This document shows positions 7,597 through 16,583 of a stretch of DNA of 56,724 nucleotides, piece by piece (position 1 is the first letter of the stretch; each line of letters starts with the position of its first letter). Made by a program: the position numbers and the translations under genes. Location: assembly GCA_910577205.1 (NCBI GenBank), contig CAJTMA010000012.1, positions 1-56,724 of the forward strand, given 5' to 3'. A model generated the notes under the pieces. It saw only the letters and a program-made list of their open reading frames with translations, searched no databases and was not told where the DNA came from. The DNA comes from an uncultured Alphaproteobacteria bacterium. Its GTDB lineage: Bacteria; Pseudomonadota; Alphaproteobacteria; RF32; CAG-239.

Positions 7597-7738
7597 TCTT
7601 ACCCCAAACACAACGTACCAAGTACCTTTCGGGGTGTTTTTTGCTATATAAACCAAGACGTAAAAGCGAGTTCGAAGCTCATTTTATAGATATAAAGGGA
7701 GTTTTGGATTGTAATGTATAAACATTAGGGAAACGTTG

Positions 7739-7791
7739 TATTTATTTTATTGTTGAACATTAGACAAAAATGTTATACAATAAAATAAATA
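7739..7791. repeat. 53-nt near-perfect hairpin upstream of the duplicated-domain gene
   Basis: Outer arms TATTTATTTTATTGT and ACAATAAAATAAATA pair over 15 bases; a 2+2 internal loop is followed by a 6-bp inner stem AACATT/AATGTT and a 7-base loop. It lies 44 bases before the next start codon, and a TTGACT -35-like box (7793-7798) begins just after it. As DNA it could be a binding site for a dimeric protein or an origin/transfer-type cruciform; as RNA it would be a stable leader hairpin. Confidence 0.7.
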
Positions 7792-7835
7792 TTTGACTTA
7801 GCCAGCCTATTTTATACAGAGCTTAGGAGGAAGTA

Positions 7836-8963
7836 ATGGTTTTAAGACAAGATTTGATTTCTGCATTAGACAGCGTTTCATATGATAAAAATGTTGTTTT
7901 AGGGATGATTGATAAGCATCCTGATATGATAAAAATGTTATCAGAAACAAAAGATAAAGAAGGGAAGCCTTTGTTTGATGCTTTGGATATTGATGATATT
8001 TTATTTAATTGCAAAGATACTATAGAACAACATCCTGATAAAATTACAGCAGTATTAAATAATCCTGAAGAAATTAATATAATATCTTCTTATAAAAGTA
8101 AAGGAGCGGGATTATGGCGAGCTGTCGGCGACCCGCTTAATTCAACAATTGAAAGAAATCCCGAGGCATTTGGTATTAAAGCAGAAACTAAACAAGAGAA
8201 TAAAGAAAGTATCTCAAATACAGATTCAACAATTAAATCATTCAGCGAATATTTTGCGGGATATAAAAATTATGATAATGGTGGCGAATTAGACCAAATG
8301 ATAATTGCTGACGCAAAGAAAGTATTTGAAACATTAAAGACACCTGAAGCAATTCAAAGTTTTCATAAAGCTGATTATAAAACACAACAAAAAATGGTTA
8401 GTGGTTTAGATGATGGACACTCTGGTTTTAGTTTTGGCTGTGTTTGTCAATGTGCTTATAATTACGCTGAATACAAGACTAAAGAACAACCATATACTTT
8501 TGATGAATATTTTGCCGGATATAAAAACTATGATAATGGTGGCGAATTAGACCAAATGATAATTGCTGATGCAAAAAAAGTATTTGAAACATTAAAGACA
8601 CCTGAAGCAATTCAAAGTTTCCATAAAGCTGATTATAAAACACAACAAAAAATGGTTAGTGGTTTAGATGATGGACATTCTGGTTTTAGTTTTGGATGTG
8701 TTTGTCAATGTGCTTATAATTATTCAGCATATGCACAGAAATATATTAAAGATAGCTTAAATGGAATTAACAAGAACATAAAAGAACAGTCAAAGACAAA
8801 TGAAGAACAAAATACAACCAATAGATTAGCTGCGGCACGAAAAAGGTTGGCAGGTAAAATTGATGAAAAATCAGGAACTAATTTACAAGATATTAAATTA
8901 CCTAAAAAAATAAAGGATATTGAAGCAAAAATTTCAAAACATTTTGATAAGTCAGGTCGTTAA
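7836..8963 (+). CDS. Unknown cytoplasmic protein with two nearly identical 73-residue repeats
   Basis: 375 residues, no signal peptide or membrane segment, AT-rich codons. Residues 1-130 form a helical N-terminal region. A unit beginning EYFAGYKNYDNGG and ending SFGCVCQCAYNY then occurs twice with an 86-residue period, the copies differing almost only at synonymous sites. A Lys-rich helical tail follows. The CVCQC cluster in each repeat suggests metal binding, which is inference. AGGAGG lies 5 nt before the start. I do not recognise the family. It sits next to the restriction island and shares its composition, so it is probably cargo of the same accessory region. Confidence 0.8.
   Translation: MVLRQDLISALDSVSYDKNVVLGMIDKHPDMIKMLSETKDKEGKPLFDALDIDDILFNCKDTIEQHPDKITAVLNNPEEINIISSYKSKGAGLWRAVGDPLNSTIERNPEAFGIKAETKQENKESISNTDSTIKSFSEYFAGYKNYDNGGELDQMIIADAKKVFETLKTPEAIQSFHKADYKTQQKMVSGLDDGHSGFSFGCVCQCAYNYAEYKTKEQPYTFDEYFAGYKNYDNGGELDQMIIADAKKVFETLKTPEAIQSFHKADYKTQQKMVSGLDDGHSGFSFGCVCQCAYNYSAYAQKYIKDSLNGINKNIKEQSKTNEEQNTTNRLAAARKRLAGKIDEKSGTNLQDIKLPKKIKDIEAKISKHFDKSGR
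8247..8723 (+). repeat. Intragenic tandem duplication, 258-bp period
   Basis: About 219 bases starting at 8247 recur from 8505 with only a few, mostly third-position, differences. A 39-base unique linker separates the copies. The low divergence indicates a recent duplication or ongoing gene conversion. Confidence 0.9.
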
Positions 8964-9307
8964 ATATAATTTGTAAGTTATACTTCGACCACCGAATAAC
9001 TATCATTAAAATACTTAACAACAGCAAAGTTTCTTTTATTAAGGGCTTGGAATACTACAATCCAAGCCCAATGATTATTAAACACAACTTGTCCGTCTTT
9101 CATTATCCTTAGCATACAGAACATCAAATACATCTCGATAGTAACTTTTAATCTCTTCTGTCATTGATACATCTATTTTAGACAGAAAGGATATCTACCC
9201 TTGAGACAGCATAGGCTTTTAATATCTTCCACATTTAATCAGCCGTTAGGAATGGTGGTTGGATTTTACAAAAAAAACGCCTCAAGATGGGGCGTTTTTT
9301 ATACAGG
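8964..9307. other. Intergenic stretch with a hairpin and possible gene remnant
   Basis: No intact gene seen. A perfect 9-bp inverted repeat GGGCTTGGA/TCCAAGCCC with a 9-base loop lies at 9043-9069 and has no T-run, so it is not a standard terminator. On the minus strand, from about 9190 down to the TAA near 9078, a 35-codon open stretch reads like a protein end (MTEEIKSYYRDVFDVLYAK...), with frame breaks upstream; it may be the tail of a decayed gene. Confidence 0.4.
9270..9300 (+). terminator. Intrinsic terminator
   Basis: AAACGCC/GGCGTTT stem with loop TCAAGATGG, A-run before and T-run after, so it can work in both directions between the island and the minus-strand gene ending at 9308. Confidence 0.75.
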
Positions 9308-9757
9308 CTAACCACAAAGAAGGATTACCGGGCTATTGGTGGCGACAATCATTGCCATTTCATCTTGAAATGTCATAACATCTATTGCAGACACAGGACG
9401 CCAATAGCCTCCCTGTTCTTGCCAACAAGAAAAATGATGTTTCTTGCGCCAGAGGTACTCTTCAGGACAAATCCTGCGACAGCTCATGTCAGTCGGAGAT
9501 ACCAGATGGATTGTTAAACAACTTTTTTCCGCAAAATCCAAAGTATCAAAAAGCTTTTTAGCAAGAAAAACAAGCTGAGGATAGATTGCGCTTTTATCCA
9601 CCAACAGAGGAATAATCTCTCTTTTTTCCTTAACAGACAATTGAGTAAATGCTGCGCATAACTCATCATACTTTTGTTGTTGAACATCAGATTCAAAATC
9701 CCAGCAAGCATTGCAAAAAGCTGTCAGTTGTTCTAAAGGGGTTTTATCCTTTTCCAT
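9308..9757 (-). CDS. Hypothetical protein
   Basis: 149 residues with balanced composition, five cysteines and tryptophans spread through the chain, and no signal peptide. I do not recognise the family. There is no good ribosome site before the ATG at 9757, so the start is uncertain. It ends at the strong hairpin at 9270-9300 and lies downstream of, and in the same direction as, the gene at 9879-10826, with which it may be co-transcribed. Confidence 0.55.
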   Translation of the reverse strand: MEKDKTPLEQLTAFCNACWDFESDVQQQKYDELCAAFTQLSVKEKREIIPLLVDKSAIYPQLVFLAKKLFDTLDFAEKSCLTIHLVSPTDMSCRRICPEEYLWRKKHHFSCWQEQGGYWRPVSAIDVMTFQDEMAMIVATNSPVILLCG

Positions 9758-9878
9758 ATATAAAATATTTAATTGTTTGAATAATAATTATTTAATCTTG
9801 GCTAAGAATATAAAACAGCTAAGATAAAATCAATCTATTATTTATTTTAACACTTAAGCTAAACAACAACCTTACTTT

Positions 9879-10826
9879 TTAATAGTCATTACAGCCGCGG
9901 ATTTGGTAATATACCAAAGGTTTTGCCAGCGGTTCATAGCGCTGTTCCTGTTTGACAGAGCCTATTTGCGTTAAAAAGGAGTTCTGATATTTTTTAGGAA
10001 TATTCAATTTAAGCAGCTGGAGTTGCCAGAAATGGAGCATATTATCCATACTTCCTTTTAGATATCCGTTGACATCATTCAGATTATTGCGTTTAGCAGC
10101 ATTAATGCTTTTAGAGATAATTTCCGTCCGCAAATTAATCAATTCGGCATCTTTACTATGCTCCTCCGCATAGCAGAGAGCACCAGGCAGTAAACCGCGT
10201 GTCAAATACAGCGGCGTATTAAAGCCCTTGCTTTGGTTTGGCGCAATGCCAGGCTTTTGAATAAACGGCTGTACATCAATAATGTAAGCCCGTTGATCAC
10301 GGCTGGAAAACAAAAGGTTTCCGGTATTGGTAAACAGGCCTAATGAGCATACATCGATAGAGTGGCGGCGGGATGAGAGGTAATGCAAATCATCATAAAG
10401 GATGTCAAAAGAAGAATCCGGCATATTTGCAATTTTTTCAGACCAGGTTCTGGTCTTGATGAGCGATTCCTCACAATCAGGCGCAGGCAGTCCCGGTTTA
10501 TGAATTTCAATTGAAAAGCCCGGAGAATAGCGGTTAATTGTTAAAACAGTTTCGCCATGTTTTATATCCGGATGGCTCCAATGCGCAATGGGCTGGGCAA
10601 AATTACGATCCCCGAAAACATCCGACTGCGTTTTAAACGGATATTTTTGAAGATAATCTTTTAAGACGGACACAGATGGCGCGTCCAGACTTTTCTGCAC
10701 AGTGAAATCAGGATTTGTGTCAATTTTATAAACTTTCACTTCCTGCCCTTCTCCCAGACATCTGTCACATAAAGCCGTAATCACTTCACTAACTGTCGGT
10801 AAATTCGGATAACTATTATTTGGCAT
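9879..10826 (-). CDS. Hypothetical cytoplasmic protein, possible kinase-like fold
   Basis: About 315 residues from the ATG at 10826, which has AAGGAG 6 nt upstream; the frame is open to 10853. No signal peptide or membrane segment. The middle holds ...RRHSID...GNLL...YIIDVQPF, a spacing that loosely recalls the catalytic loop and metal-binding Asp of atypical kinases, but no ATP-binding Lys or Gly loop is clear. The resemblance is weak and I assign no function. The gene is isolated between a dead DUF4402 gene and a small hypothetical, in an accessory-looking area. Confidence 0.6.
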   Translation of the reverse strand: MPNNSYPNLPTVSEVITALCDRCLGEGQEVKVYKIDTNPDFTVQKSLDAPSVSVLKDYLQKYPFKTQSDVFGDRNFAQPIAHWSHPDIKHGETVLTINRYSPGFSIEIHKPGLPAPDCEESLIKTRTWSEKIANMPDSSFDILYDDLHYLSSRRHSIDVCSLGLFTNTGNLLFSSRDQRAYIIDVQPFIQKPGIAPNQSKGFNTPLYLTRGLLPGALCYAEEHSKDAELINLRTEIISKSINAAKRNNLNDVNGYLKGSMDNMLHFWQLQLLKLNIPKKYQNSFLTQIGSVKQEQRYEPLAKPLVYYQIRGCNDY

Positions 10827-10909
10827 GAGCTTCTCCTTGCTATTGTCCAACAATATATTTTTTGGCTCATTTTGTCAACAAATATTAAACATGATTTTTC
10901 TTTATAAAA

Positions 10910-11152
10910 TCAGACTAGAATTTTTATAGAAAAATAAGACAATGCCGAGGTTCTGACACCTGCCGGCGATAAGGTTACTATTCCGGCTGTTGCTCCGGAA
11001 TTGATTGTCCCAAAATTCATTATTTGGATTTACGTGGCCGCAATATTGCGGCGGATAACCGCGTTGGCATTACCTGTAACCGTAATGGCATAAGATGAGG
11101 CCGCACTCAGCAATACTGCCGTGAATGCTGCTCCCAAATATAAATGTTTTAT
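10910..11152 (-). pseudogene. Dead DUF4402-type secreted protein gene
   Basis: Reading leftwards from 11152, AAACATTTATATTTGGG... encodes a signal peptide (KHLYLGAAFTAVLLSAASSYA) followed by ITVTGNANAVIRRNIAAT, then a TAA. The same frame continues with IQIMNFGTINSGATAG and TLSPAGVRTS before another stop. The ITVTGNA...NFG...G...TLSPAG order is that of DUF4402 secreted proteins. The start codon reads ATA after a good GGAGG site, there is an internal stop, and the C-terminal half is missing, so three lesions mark it as a pseudogene. Bases 11153-11337 show nothing else I can support. Confidence 0.75.
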
Positions 11153-11337
11153 ATTCCCTCCAAAAACAAATTAGCTTCATCTCATATATATTTACGGTTT
11201 TGAAGATTACAATCGCTCACATAAAAACAAAACTGCCCTTGATATCAGGCTTATTTCGGGTTATTTTTCGGGCAGGTACTTTGAATGACGGCCACAAATT
11301 TTCTTACTTAACCAGCCTCAACTTAAACGGTGATTAA

Positions 11338-12666
11338 ATGACAATTCAACTTTCAGACCATTTTAACTTTCCCAAGCTGTTGCGTTTTACTTTTCCGGCT
11401 GTGGTGATGATGGTTTTTACATCCATATATAATGTTGTTGACGGGCTGTTTGTTTCTAATTATGTCGGCACAACGCCGTTTGCGGCCATTAATTTGGTGA
11501 TGCCTTTTTTTATGATAATCGGCGCTATCGGTTTTATGTTCAGTTCCGGCGGTAATGCTTTGGTTGCCAAAACGCTTGGCTCGGGAAATACTCTTAAAGC
11601 CAAGCGGATTTTTTCGCTTTTGACATATGCCTGTTTCATTATCGGTTTAACCATAGCTTTGCTGTCGTTATTATGGATACGCCCGGCATTAACTGCTTTG
11701 GGCATAGAAGGCGCTCTGTTGGAAGACGCGATGCTTTACTGCAAAATTTTAATGCCGGCAGCGCCGCTGTTTATGCTGCAATATCTCTTTCAGGCTTTTA
11801 TGATAACTGCCGAACGACCGAAATTAAGCATGATTATCACCATTGCCGCGGGGCTGGCCAACATTATCTTAGATGCTCTTTTTATTTCCGTTTACGGCTG
11901 GGGGCTTGCCGGAGCGGCGTGGGCCAGCGTTATCGCCATGGCTATCGGCGGTATCGTCCCTTTTATTTATTTTCTCTTTCCCAATAAATCGCCGTTGCGG
12001 CTTTGCAAAACAAAATTTTATGCTCAGGCACTGCTTAAATCCTGCACCAACGGCGCAAGCGAGTTTATGTCAAATATTTCGGCTTCAATCGTCCTTATGC
12101 TGTATAATTATCAGCTGTTGAGATTGGTGGGCGAAAACGGCGTGGTTGCTTACGGTGTCATTGCTTATGTCAATTTTATTTTTCTATCGGTGTTTATCGG
12201 CTTTGCCGTAGGCAGCAACCCGTTAGTCAGTTATCAATATGGCGCGAAGAACTCAGCCGAACTGCGCAACCTGTTTAAAATGAATTATACGTTCATCATT
12301 TTGACATCTGTTTTTCTGATGCTGGGAGCGGAAATATCTGCCAGAATTCTGGTTAACATCTTTGTCGGCTATGACGAAGAGCTGCTGAATATGACGACAC
12401 AAGCTTTTCGAATCTATGCCGTTTCGTTCTTATTAGCCGGATTTAACATCTACTCTTCGGCCTTCTTTACGGCATTAAACAATGGGCTGGTGTCGGCGAT
12501 TATTGCTTTTGTACGCACTTTGGTTTGCGAATGCGGCGCAGTGATGATTATGCCTTTGTTTTTTGGCATAACCGGAATTTGGACGGCAATTATCGTTGCC
12601 GAAGTGTTTGCAATGATTGTCAGCGTTTATTATCTGAAAACCCTCAAACGCAAATATAAATATTGA
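11338..12666 (+). CDS. MATE-family multidrug/Na+ (or H+) antiporter
   Basis: 442 residues in the inner membrane with about twelve hydrophobic segments in two similar six-helix halves, as in MATE exporters of the MepA/DinF branch. N-terminal features include LRFTFPAVVMMVFTSIYNVVDGLFVSNYVG, where the Asp in the VVDG stretch of helix 1-2 is typical of the family. It would export cationic drugs or metabolites in exchange for ions; substrate unknown. Only a weak GGTGAT ribosome site precedes the ATG. The next gene, gpsA, starts 54 bases later in the same direction with its own promoter-like sequence. Confidence 0.9.
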   Translation: MTIQLSDHFNFPKLLRFTFPAVVMMVFTSIYNVVDGLFVSNYVGTTPFAAINLVMPFFMIIGAIGFMFSSGGNALVAKTLGSGNTLKAKRIFSLLTYACFIIGLTIALLSLLWIRPALTALGIEGALLEDAMLYCKILMPAAPLFMLQYLFQAFMITAERPKLSMIITIAAGLANIILDALFISVYGWGLAGAAWASVIAMAIGGIVPFIYFLFPNKSPLRLCKTKFYAQALLKSCTNGASEFMSNISASIVLMLYNYQLLRLVGENGVVAYGVIAYVNFIFLSVFIGFAVGSNPLVSYQYGAKNSAELRNLFKMNYTFIILTSVFLMLGAEISARILVNIFVGYDEELLNMTTQAFRIYAVSFLLAGFNIYSSAFFTALNNGLVSAIIAFVRTLVCECGAVMIMPLFFGITGIWTAIIVAEVFAMIVSVYYLKTLKRKYKY

Positions 12667-12720
12667 CTTGCACTTAATACGAAATGGTATAAGATTCAGT
12701 CTGTTCTTCAGGAGAAAGAC

Positions 12721-13716
12721 ATGAATAATATCGGTATTATCGGCACAGGAATATTCGGAACGGCTTTAGCCTTAACTGCCGCGCGCGCCGGAAACAACGT
12801 TTTATGCCAGGCACGAGATAAGAATGTGGCAGCTTCAATCAACCTACAGCATCGCAATGCAAAATATCTCCCGGATACCCCCCTGCCCCCAACGATCAGA
12901 GCAACGCAGGAAATTTCGGAAGCGATGGATTTTGCAGAGGTTATTCTGCTCACAGTTTCGGCCCAGGCGACGCGCTCCGTTTTACAGCAAATGCGCCCTT
13001 TTGTTAAAAAGGACACAATTATTGTGCTTTGCGCCAAAGGAATTGAACTAAGCTCCGGAAAAATGTTGTCAGAAGTTGCGCAGGAGGAAGTTCCGGAAGC
13101 AACAACGGCCATATTGTCCGGCCCGGGGTTTGCTGCGGATATTGCCCAGAACAAACTTATTTCAGTAACAATTGCCTGCAAGAAAGAGGGCATTGCCGCC
13201 CGACTGGCACAAATGCTCGGCACGCCCAGTTTCCGCCCTTACCTGACAACGGATATTATCTCACCGCAAATCGGCGGCAGCGTCAAAAACGTTATTGCCA
13301 TTGCTTCCGGTGTGGTTGAAGGGGCTCAATTCGGCGATGGCGCAAGAGCCGCGCTGATTACCCGCGGCTTTAACGAAATGGCTCGCTTGTCAAAAGCTTT
13401 AGGTGGAAATTTTCAAACAATGATGGGAATGTGCGGTTTAGGCGACTTGGTTATGACGGCAAGCTGTTCCCAGTCCCGGAATTTCAGCTTCGGTTATGAA
13501 ATCGGCGTCTGCGGTAACGCTCAAAAGCCAATGGAAGAAAACACAAAGACCGTCGAAGGGATTTACACTGCCCAGGCGGTTATGAAGTGCGCTAAAGAAT
13601 TAGGAATAGAAATGCCAATCTGCGAAACCGTCAATCATGTCCTTTTTGACGGATTGGAGCTTAAACCCGCAATGGAAAAGCTGATGAGCCGACCATACAA
13701 AGAAGAGGGAATTTAG
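12721..13716 (+). CDS. gpsA: Glycerol-3-phosphate dehydrogenase, NAD(P)+
   Basis: 331 residues, cytoplasmic. It reduces dihydroxyacetone phosphate to sn-glycerol 3-phosphate for phospholipid synthesis. The N-terminal Rossmann motif GIIGTGIFGTALA, the LSGPGFAADIA segment, the catalytic Lys in GGSVKNVIAIASG, and the C-terminal GLGDLVMTASC region are all present and the length is normal. CAGGAG precedes the ATG. A TTGACT (12663-12668) and TATAAG (12688-12693) pair with a 19-base spacer may be its promoter. The 3' end overlaps the convergent TPM-domain gene by 4 bases. Confidence 0.95.
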   Translation: MNNIGIIGTGIFGTALALTAARAGNNVLCQARDKNVAASINLQHRNAKYLPDTPLPPTIRATQEISEAMDFAEVILLTVSAQATRSVLQQMRPFVKKDTIIVLCAKGIELSSGKMLSEVAQEEVPEATTAILSGPGFAADIAQNKLISVTIACKKEGIAARLAQMLGTPSFRPYLTTDIISPQIGGSVKNVIAIASGVVEGAQFGDGARAALITRGFNEMARLSKALGGNFQTMMGMCGLGDLVMTASCSQSRNFSFGYEIGVCGNAQKPMEENTKTVEGIYTAQAVMKCAKELGIEMPICETVNHVLFDGLELKPAMEKLMSRPYKEEGI

Positions 13717-14393
13717 AACCGGCCGCCGGCACCGCCGCCGCCGAAACCGCCTCCTCCACCGCCAAAGCGCCCGCCTCCCCGGTCACCGCGGCCAAGCATC
13801 ATCAAGCTTCCCGGGTGCATTCTTCCGGTCACTACCAGATAGATGATTATTAAAGCTAACAAAGTTGCCAAAGGGTCATTCCCCGACGAGGTTTCATCGC
13901 CATCCGCTAACTTTAATTTACCATCTGACAGCACAGTCATAACTGCTGCCGCTCCGTTTAATGCTGCCCGGCCATAGTTCAGGTTTTCCTTTAATGGCGG
14001 AAACATATATTCACGGAGTATCCTCCCGGTCAGGCTGTCCGGCAAAATACTTTCCAGCCCGTAACCGACCTCTATTCCAGCATAACGGTCTTTAGGTGAA
14101 ATTAAAATCAGCACGCCGTTATCTTTGCCTTTTTGTCCCAACTGCCAACGTCTGGCCAACTCAATGCCATATTCCCTCCCGGTCAAACCGCGCAAGTCTT
14201 TGACAATGGCGACGGCGACCTGATTGTCCTTATCTGCGGATAATATTCTTAAAATATGCGCTTTCTCCTGCGGGGACAAAACGCCGGCTTCATCTACAAC
14301 CTGCCCGCTTAAAGCCGGATAGTCCACGCCTGCCGAAAAAGCAGGCGCGACAACCAGAAATAATAAAAACAGGGCACAGAGAAACTTTTTCAT
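13713..14393 (-). CDS. TPM-domain (YgcG-like) envelope protein
   Basis: 226 residues: a signal peptide, a TPM domain (formerly DUF477; VVDEAGVLSPQEKAHI ... NGVLILISPKDRYAGIEVGYGLE), one membrane helix near 176-190, and a Gly/Arg/Phe-rich tail ending GGGGFGGGGAGGRF. It is thus a membrane-anchored periplasmic protein. In many bacteria such proteins occur beside LemA, as here (14405-14977), 11 bases upstream in the same direction. The pair's biochemical role is not firmly known; TPM domains have been linked to phosphatase activity and photosystem repair elsewhere. Confidence 0.88.
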   Translation of the reverse strand: MKKFLCALFLLFLVVAPAFSAGVDYPALSGQVVDEAGVLSPQEKAHILRILSADKDNQVAVAIVKDLRGLTGREYGIELARRWQLGQKGKDNGVLILISPKDRYAGIEVGYGLESILPDSLTGRILREYMFPPLKENLNYGRAALNGAAAVMTVLSDGKLKLADGDETSSGNDPLATLLALIIIYLVVTGRMHPGSLMMLGRGDRGGGRFGGGGGGFGGGGAGGRF

Positions 14394-14404
14394 TTATCCC
14401 TCGA

Positions 14405-14977
14405 TTAAAAAGCGACAACCGGCGCGCTTTGTGCCGCGGGAGCAGCGTCAAACACAGGCTTGGCTCTCAAGCCGGAAACCCAAGACCAGATAATACCGGG
14501 GAAAGTACGGACATTCTGATTAAAACCTCTCACAACAGCAATATAATCTTTGCGAGCGACCGCAATGCGGTTTTCTGTGCCTTCCAACTGGTCTTGCAAA
14601 GAAAGGAAGTTCTGATTGGCTTTCAAATCCGGATAATTTTCAGAAACCGCCAACAAGCGGGACAAAGCCGAGCTTAATCCCTGTTGGGCATTCATGTATT
14701 CCTGAACCTGTTTGGCATCATCCAGATTAACAGTCATTTTGGTTGCATTAGCGCGGGCTTGGATAACAGCCTGCAGGGTTTCTTTTTCATGAGAAGCATA
14801 CCCCTTAACAGTCGAAACCAGGTTAGGGATTAAATCCATACGGCGCTGGTATTGGTTCTGCACCTGCGCCCAAGCGGCGTTAACGTCCTCATCCTGCCGA
14901 ACCAGACTGTTGACCCCGCCAACACCGAAAAATAACAATACCGCAATAACTACAGCAAGCGGAAGAATAACTTTCAT
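14405..14977 (-). CDS. lemA: LemA family protein
   Basis: 190 residues from the ATG at 14977, which follows an AGGA site; the longer frame to 15004 lacks one. An N-terminal membrane helix (VILPLAVVIAVLLFFGVGG) is followed by the LemA four-helix domain: NSLVRQDEDVNAAWAQVQNQYQRR, DLIPNLVSTVKGYASHE, and an N-terminal-facing DPGI-like FPGIIW end. Membrane-anchored with the bulk outside the cytoplasm. First gene of a two-gene operon with the TPM-domain protein; role in the envelope is inferred from the family. Confidence 0.92.
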   Translation of the reverse strand: MKVILPLAVVIAVLLFFGVGGVNSLVRQDEDVNAAWAQVQNQYQRRMDLIPNLVSTVKGYASHEKETLQAVIQARANATKMTVNLDDAKQVQEYMNAQQGLSSALSRLLAVSENYPDLKANQNFLSLQDQLEGTENRIAVARKDYIAVVRGFNQNVRTFPGIIWSWVSGLRAKPVFDAAPAAQSAPVVAF

Positions 14978-15058
14978 TGGCTTATTCCTTTCTGATAAAA
15001 ACACATATATCCTTGTAAGGGCTTATATATGCGTTTTTATGCAGATTAAAAGGACAGC

Positions 15059-16582
15059 TTAGTAATTATCGGGCAGGTCATTTTCCAGAAGGATAATTTT
15101 TTTACGTTCGGTCGGCAAAGCATAAGCATGAGCCAAACCATCCTGCAAACCGGCGGCAACGTAGGTTTTATCCGCGGGATATCCGGCTGCGGATAAACCT
15201 TCAGCAATGGCACAGGTTTGCTTATCACCGACCAAAATCACATAATCACAGACTTTGGCGGCATTCTCGCCAAATTCCCGATTAAGTTTATCCTGTTCCT
15301 CTCCCAGTTCAACCATTCCCGGAGTTATCATAATCTTATAGTCGTCAAATAATGACAAAGTGCGCAAAGCGGCACGCGTTCCGCTCGGATTGGAGTTAAA
15401 ACCGTCATCGATAATGGTAACATTGCCGTGGTCGGTTAACTGCAAACGGTGAGGCACGGCCGAAATCTTAAGCAACTGCGGTTTCAGTTTGCTTAGCGGT
15501 ATTCCCATCAGGACACACATTGCCAATGCGCCGGCAAGATTAATGATGTTATGTTCGCCAAGCAGCTGTGTCCGCAATTCGCAACGCTCTCCGCCAGAAG
15601 TCACAAAGGTAAACGACGTGCCTTTAGGTGAGGCTTTGATATCCACCGCGCGGAAATCATTATTTTCATTCAGGCCATAAGTCATAAATTTGTGCCGGGG
15701 CGGATTGGCTCGAATCAGTTCATTGTCGCCATTTACCAACAAAAAGCCATCATCAGGCAGGGCATCGGCCAATTCATATTTGGTTTTGATAATATTTTCC
15801 TGCGTTTTAAAACTTTCCAGATGCTGTTGCCCCAGTGCCGTAATAATGCCGTGGCGGGGATAGGCGATTTCGCAAAGTTCTTTAATATCACCAACATTTT
15901 GCGCTCCCATTTCACAGACAAAAACCTCATGTGTCGGCTTAAGACGTTCGCGCACGGTTTTGACAACCCCCATCGGCGTGTTATAGCTTTCCGGGGTCAT
16001 CAGAGAATTAAACTGCGCCTGCAGCAAGGTATTCAGATAATATTTCACGCTGGTTTTGCCATAGCTTCCGGTCACACCAATAACAGTTAAATCCGGGCTG
16101 GCCTTTAATATTTTACGGGCTTTGGCAACATATGTCCCGCGCCGCCAAGCTTCAAAAGGCATATTGATATAATTAGCCAGCAATACCAGCAGAGGAATTA
16201 AAGCGACGGTTAAAGGCAGCAGATAAAAGCCATATGTATGTGCCATATAAAATCCGCCAGCCACTAGTATAACGGTTGTCAACAATAAGCGGTCAACCCG
16301 GTGGGTATAGACCAAGGGCTTCTTCGCGCGGCGGGGGCGCATTGTCCACCCGGCAATCACTAAAACTGCGGTTGGCAGCCATAAATTTAAAGCATTGCGC
16401 CAGCTATAGGCCGCAAGTACCAGTAACAAAGCCAATTCCCAGAAGCGGTAAGCATTGTGCCAAAGCCATTTTACCTGCACTTTCGGCTTATAAGCATTCA
16501 GCTGAAACATATGGGTTACATAACGGATTGTCAGCAAAGAAGCTATGGCTGCAGTTACAAAACAACTTATATAGGCAATCAT
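15059..16582 (-). CDS. murF: MurF-type ligase (UDP-MurNAc-tripeptide D-Ala-D-Ala ligase) with N-terminal membrane domain
   Basis: 507 residues. MurF joins D-Ala-D-Ala to the peptidoglycan precursor. Residues 1-145 form about five hydrophobic segments; then comes a Mur-ligase core with P-loop GVTGSYGKTS at 169-178, FVCEMGAQNVGDI, the ALGQQHLESF segment, and a C-terminal domain with DDGFNSNPSGTRAAL and ITPGMVELGEEQ. Ordinary MurF lacks the membrane part; this architecture is familiar from clostridial genomes, and the neighbouring Ddl also looks clostridial. One base separates its start from the hydrolase stop codon, so the two form an operon. It may be a second MurF or the only one; the dcw cluster is not in view. 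Confidence 0.88.
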   Translation of the reverse strand: MIAYISCFVTAAIASLLTIRYVTHMFQLNAYKPKVQVKWLWHNAYRFWELALLLVLAAYSWRNALNLWLPTAVLVIAGWTMRPRRAKKPLVYTHRVDRLLLTTVILVAGGFYMAHTYGFYLLPLTVALIPLLVLLANYINMPFEAWRRGTYVAKARKILKASPDLTVIGVTGSYGKTSVKYYLNTLLQAQFNSLMTPESYNTPMGVVKTVRERLKPTHEVFVCEMGAQNVGDIKELCEIAYPRHGIITALGQQHLESFKTQENIIKTKYELADALPDDGFLLVNGDNELIRANPPRHKFMTYGLNENNDFRAVDIKASPKGTSFTFVTSGGERCELRTQLLGEHNIINLAGALAMCVLMGIPLSKLKPQLLKISAVPHRLQLTDHGNVTIIDDGFNSNPSGTRAALRTLSLFDDYKIMITPGMVELGEEQDKLNREFGENAAKVCDYVILVGDKQTCAIAEGLSAAGYPADKTYVAAGLQDGLAHAYALPTERKKIILLENDLPDNY

Positions 16583-16583
16583 T

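Noticed and set aside
7509..7721. 70-codon plus-strand frame
   Set aside because: It runs through repeat copy B and its hairpins, has no ribosome site, and its start is not conserved in copy A.
11125..11337. Plus-strand frame before the MATE gene
   Set aside because: Composition is not coding-like, and the region includes the reverse strand of the DUF4402 pseudogene start.
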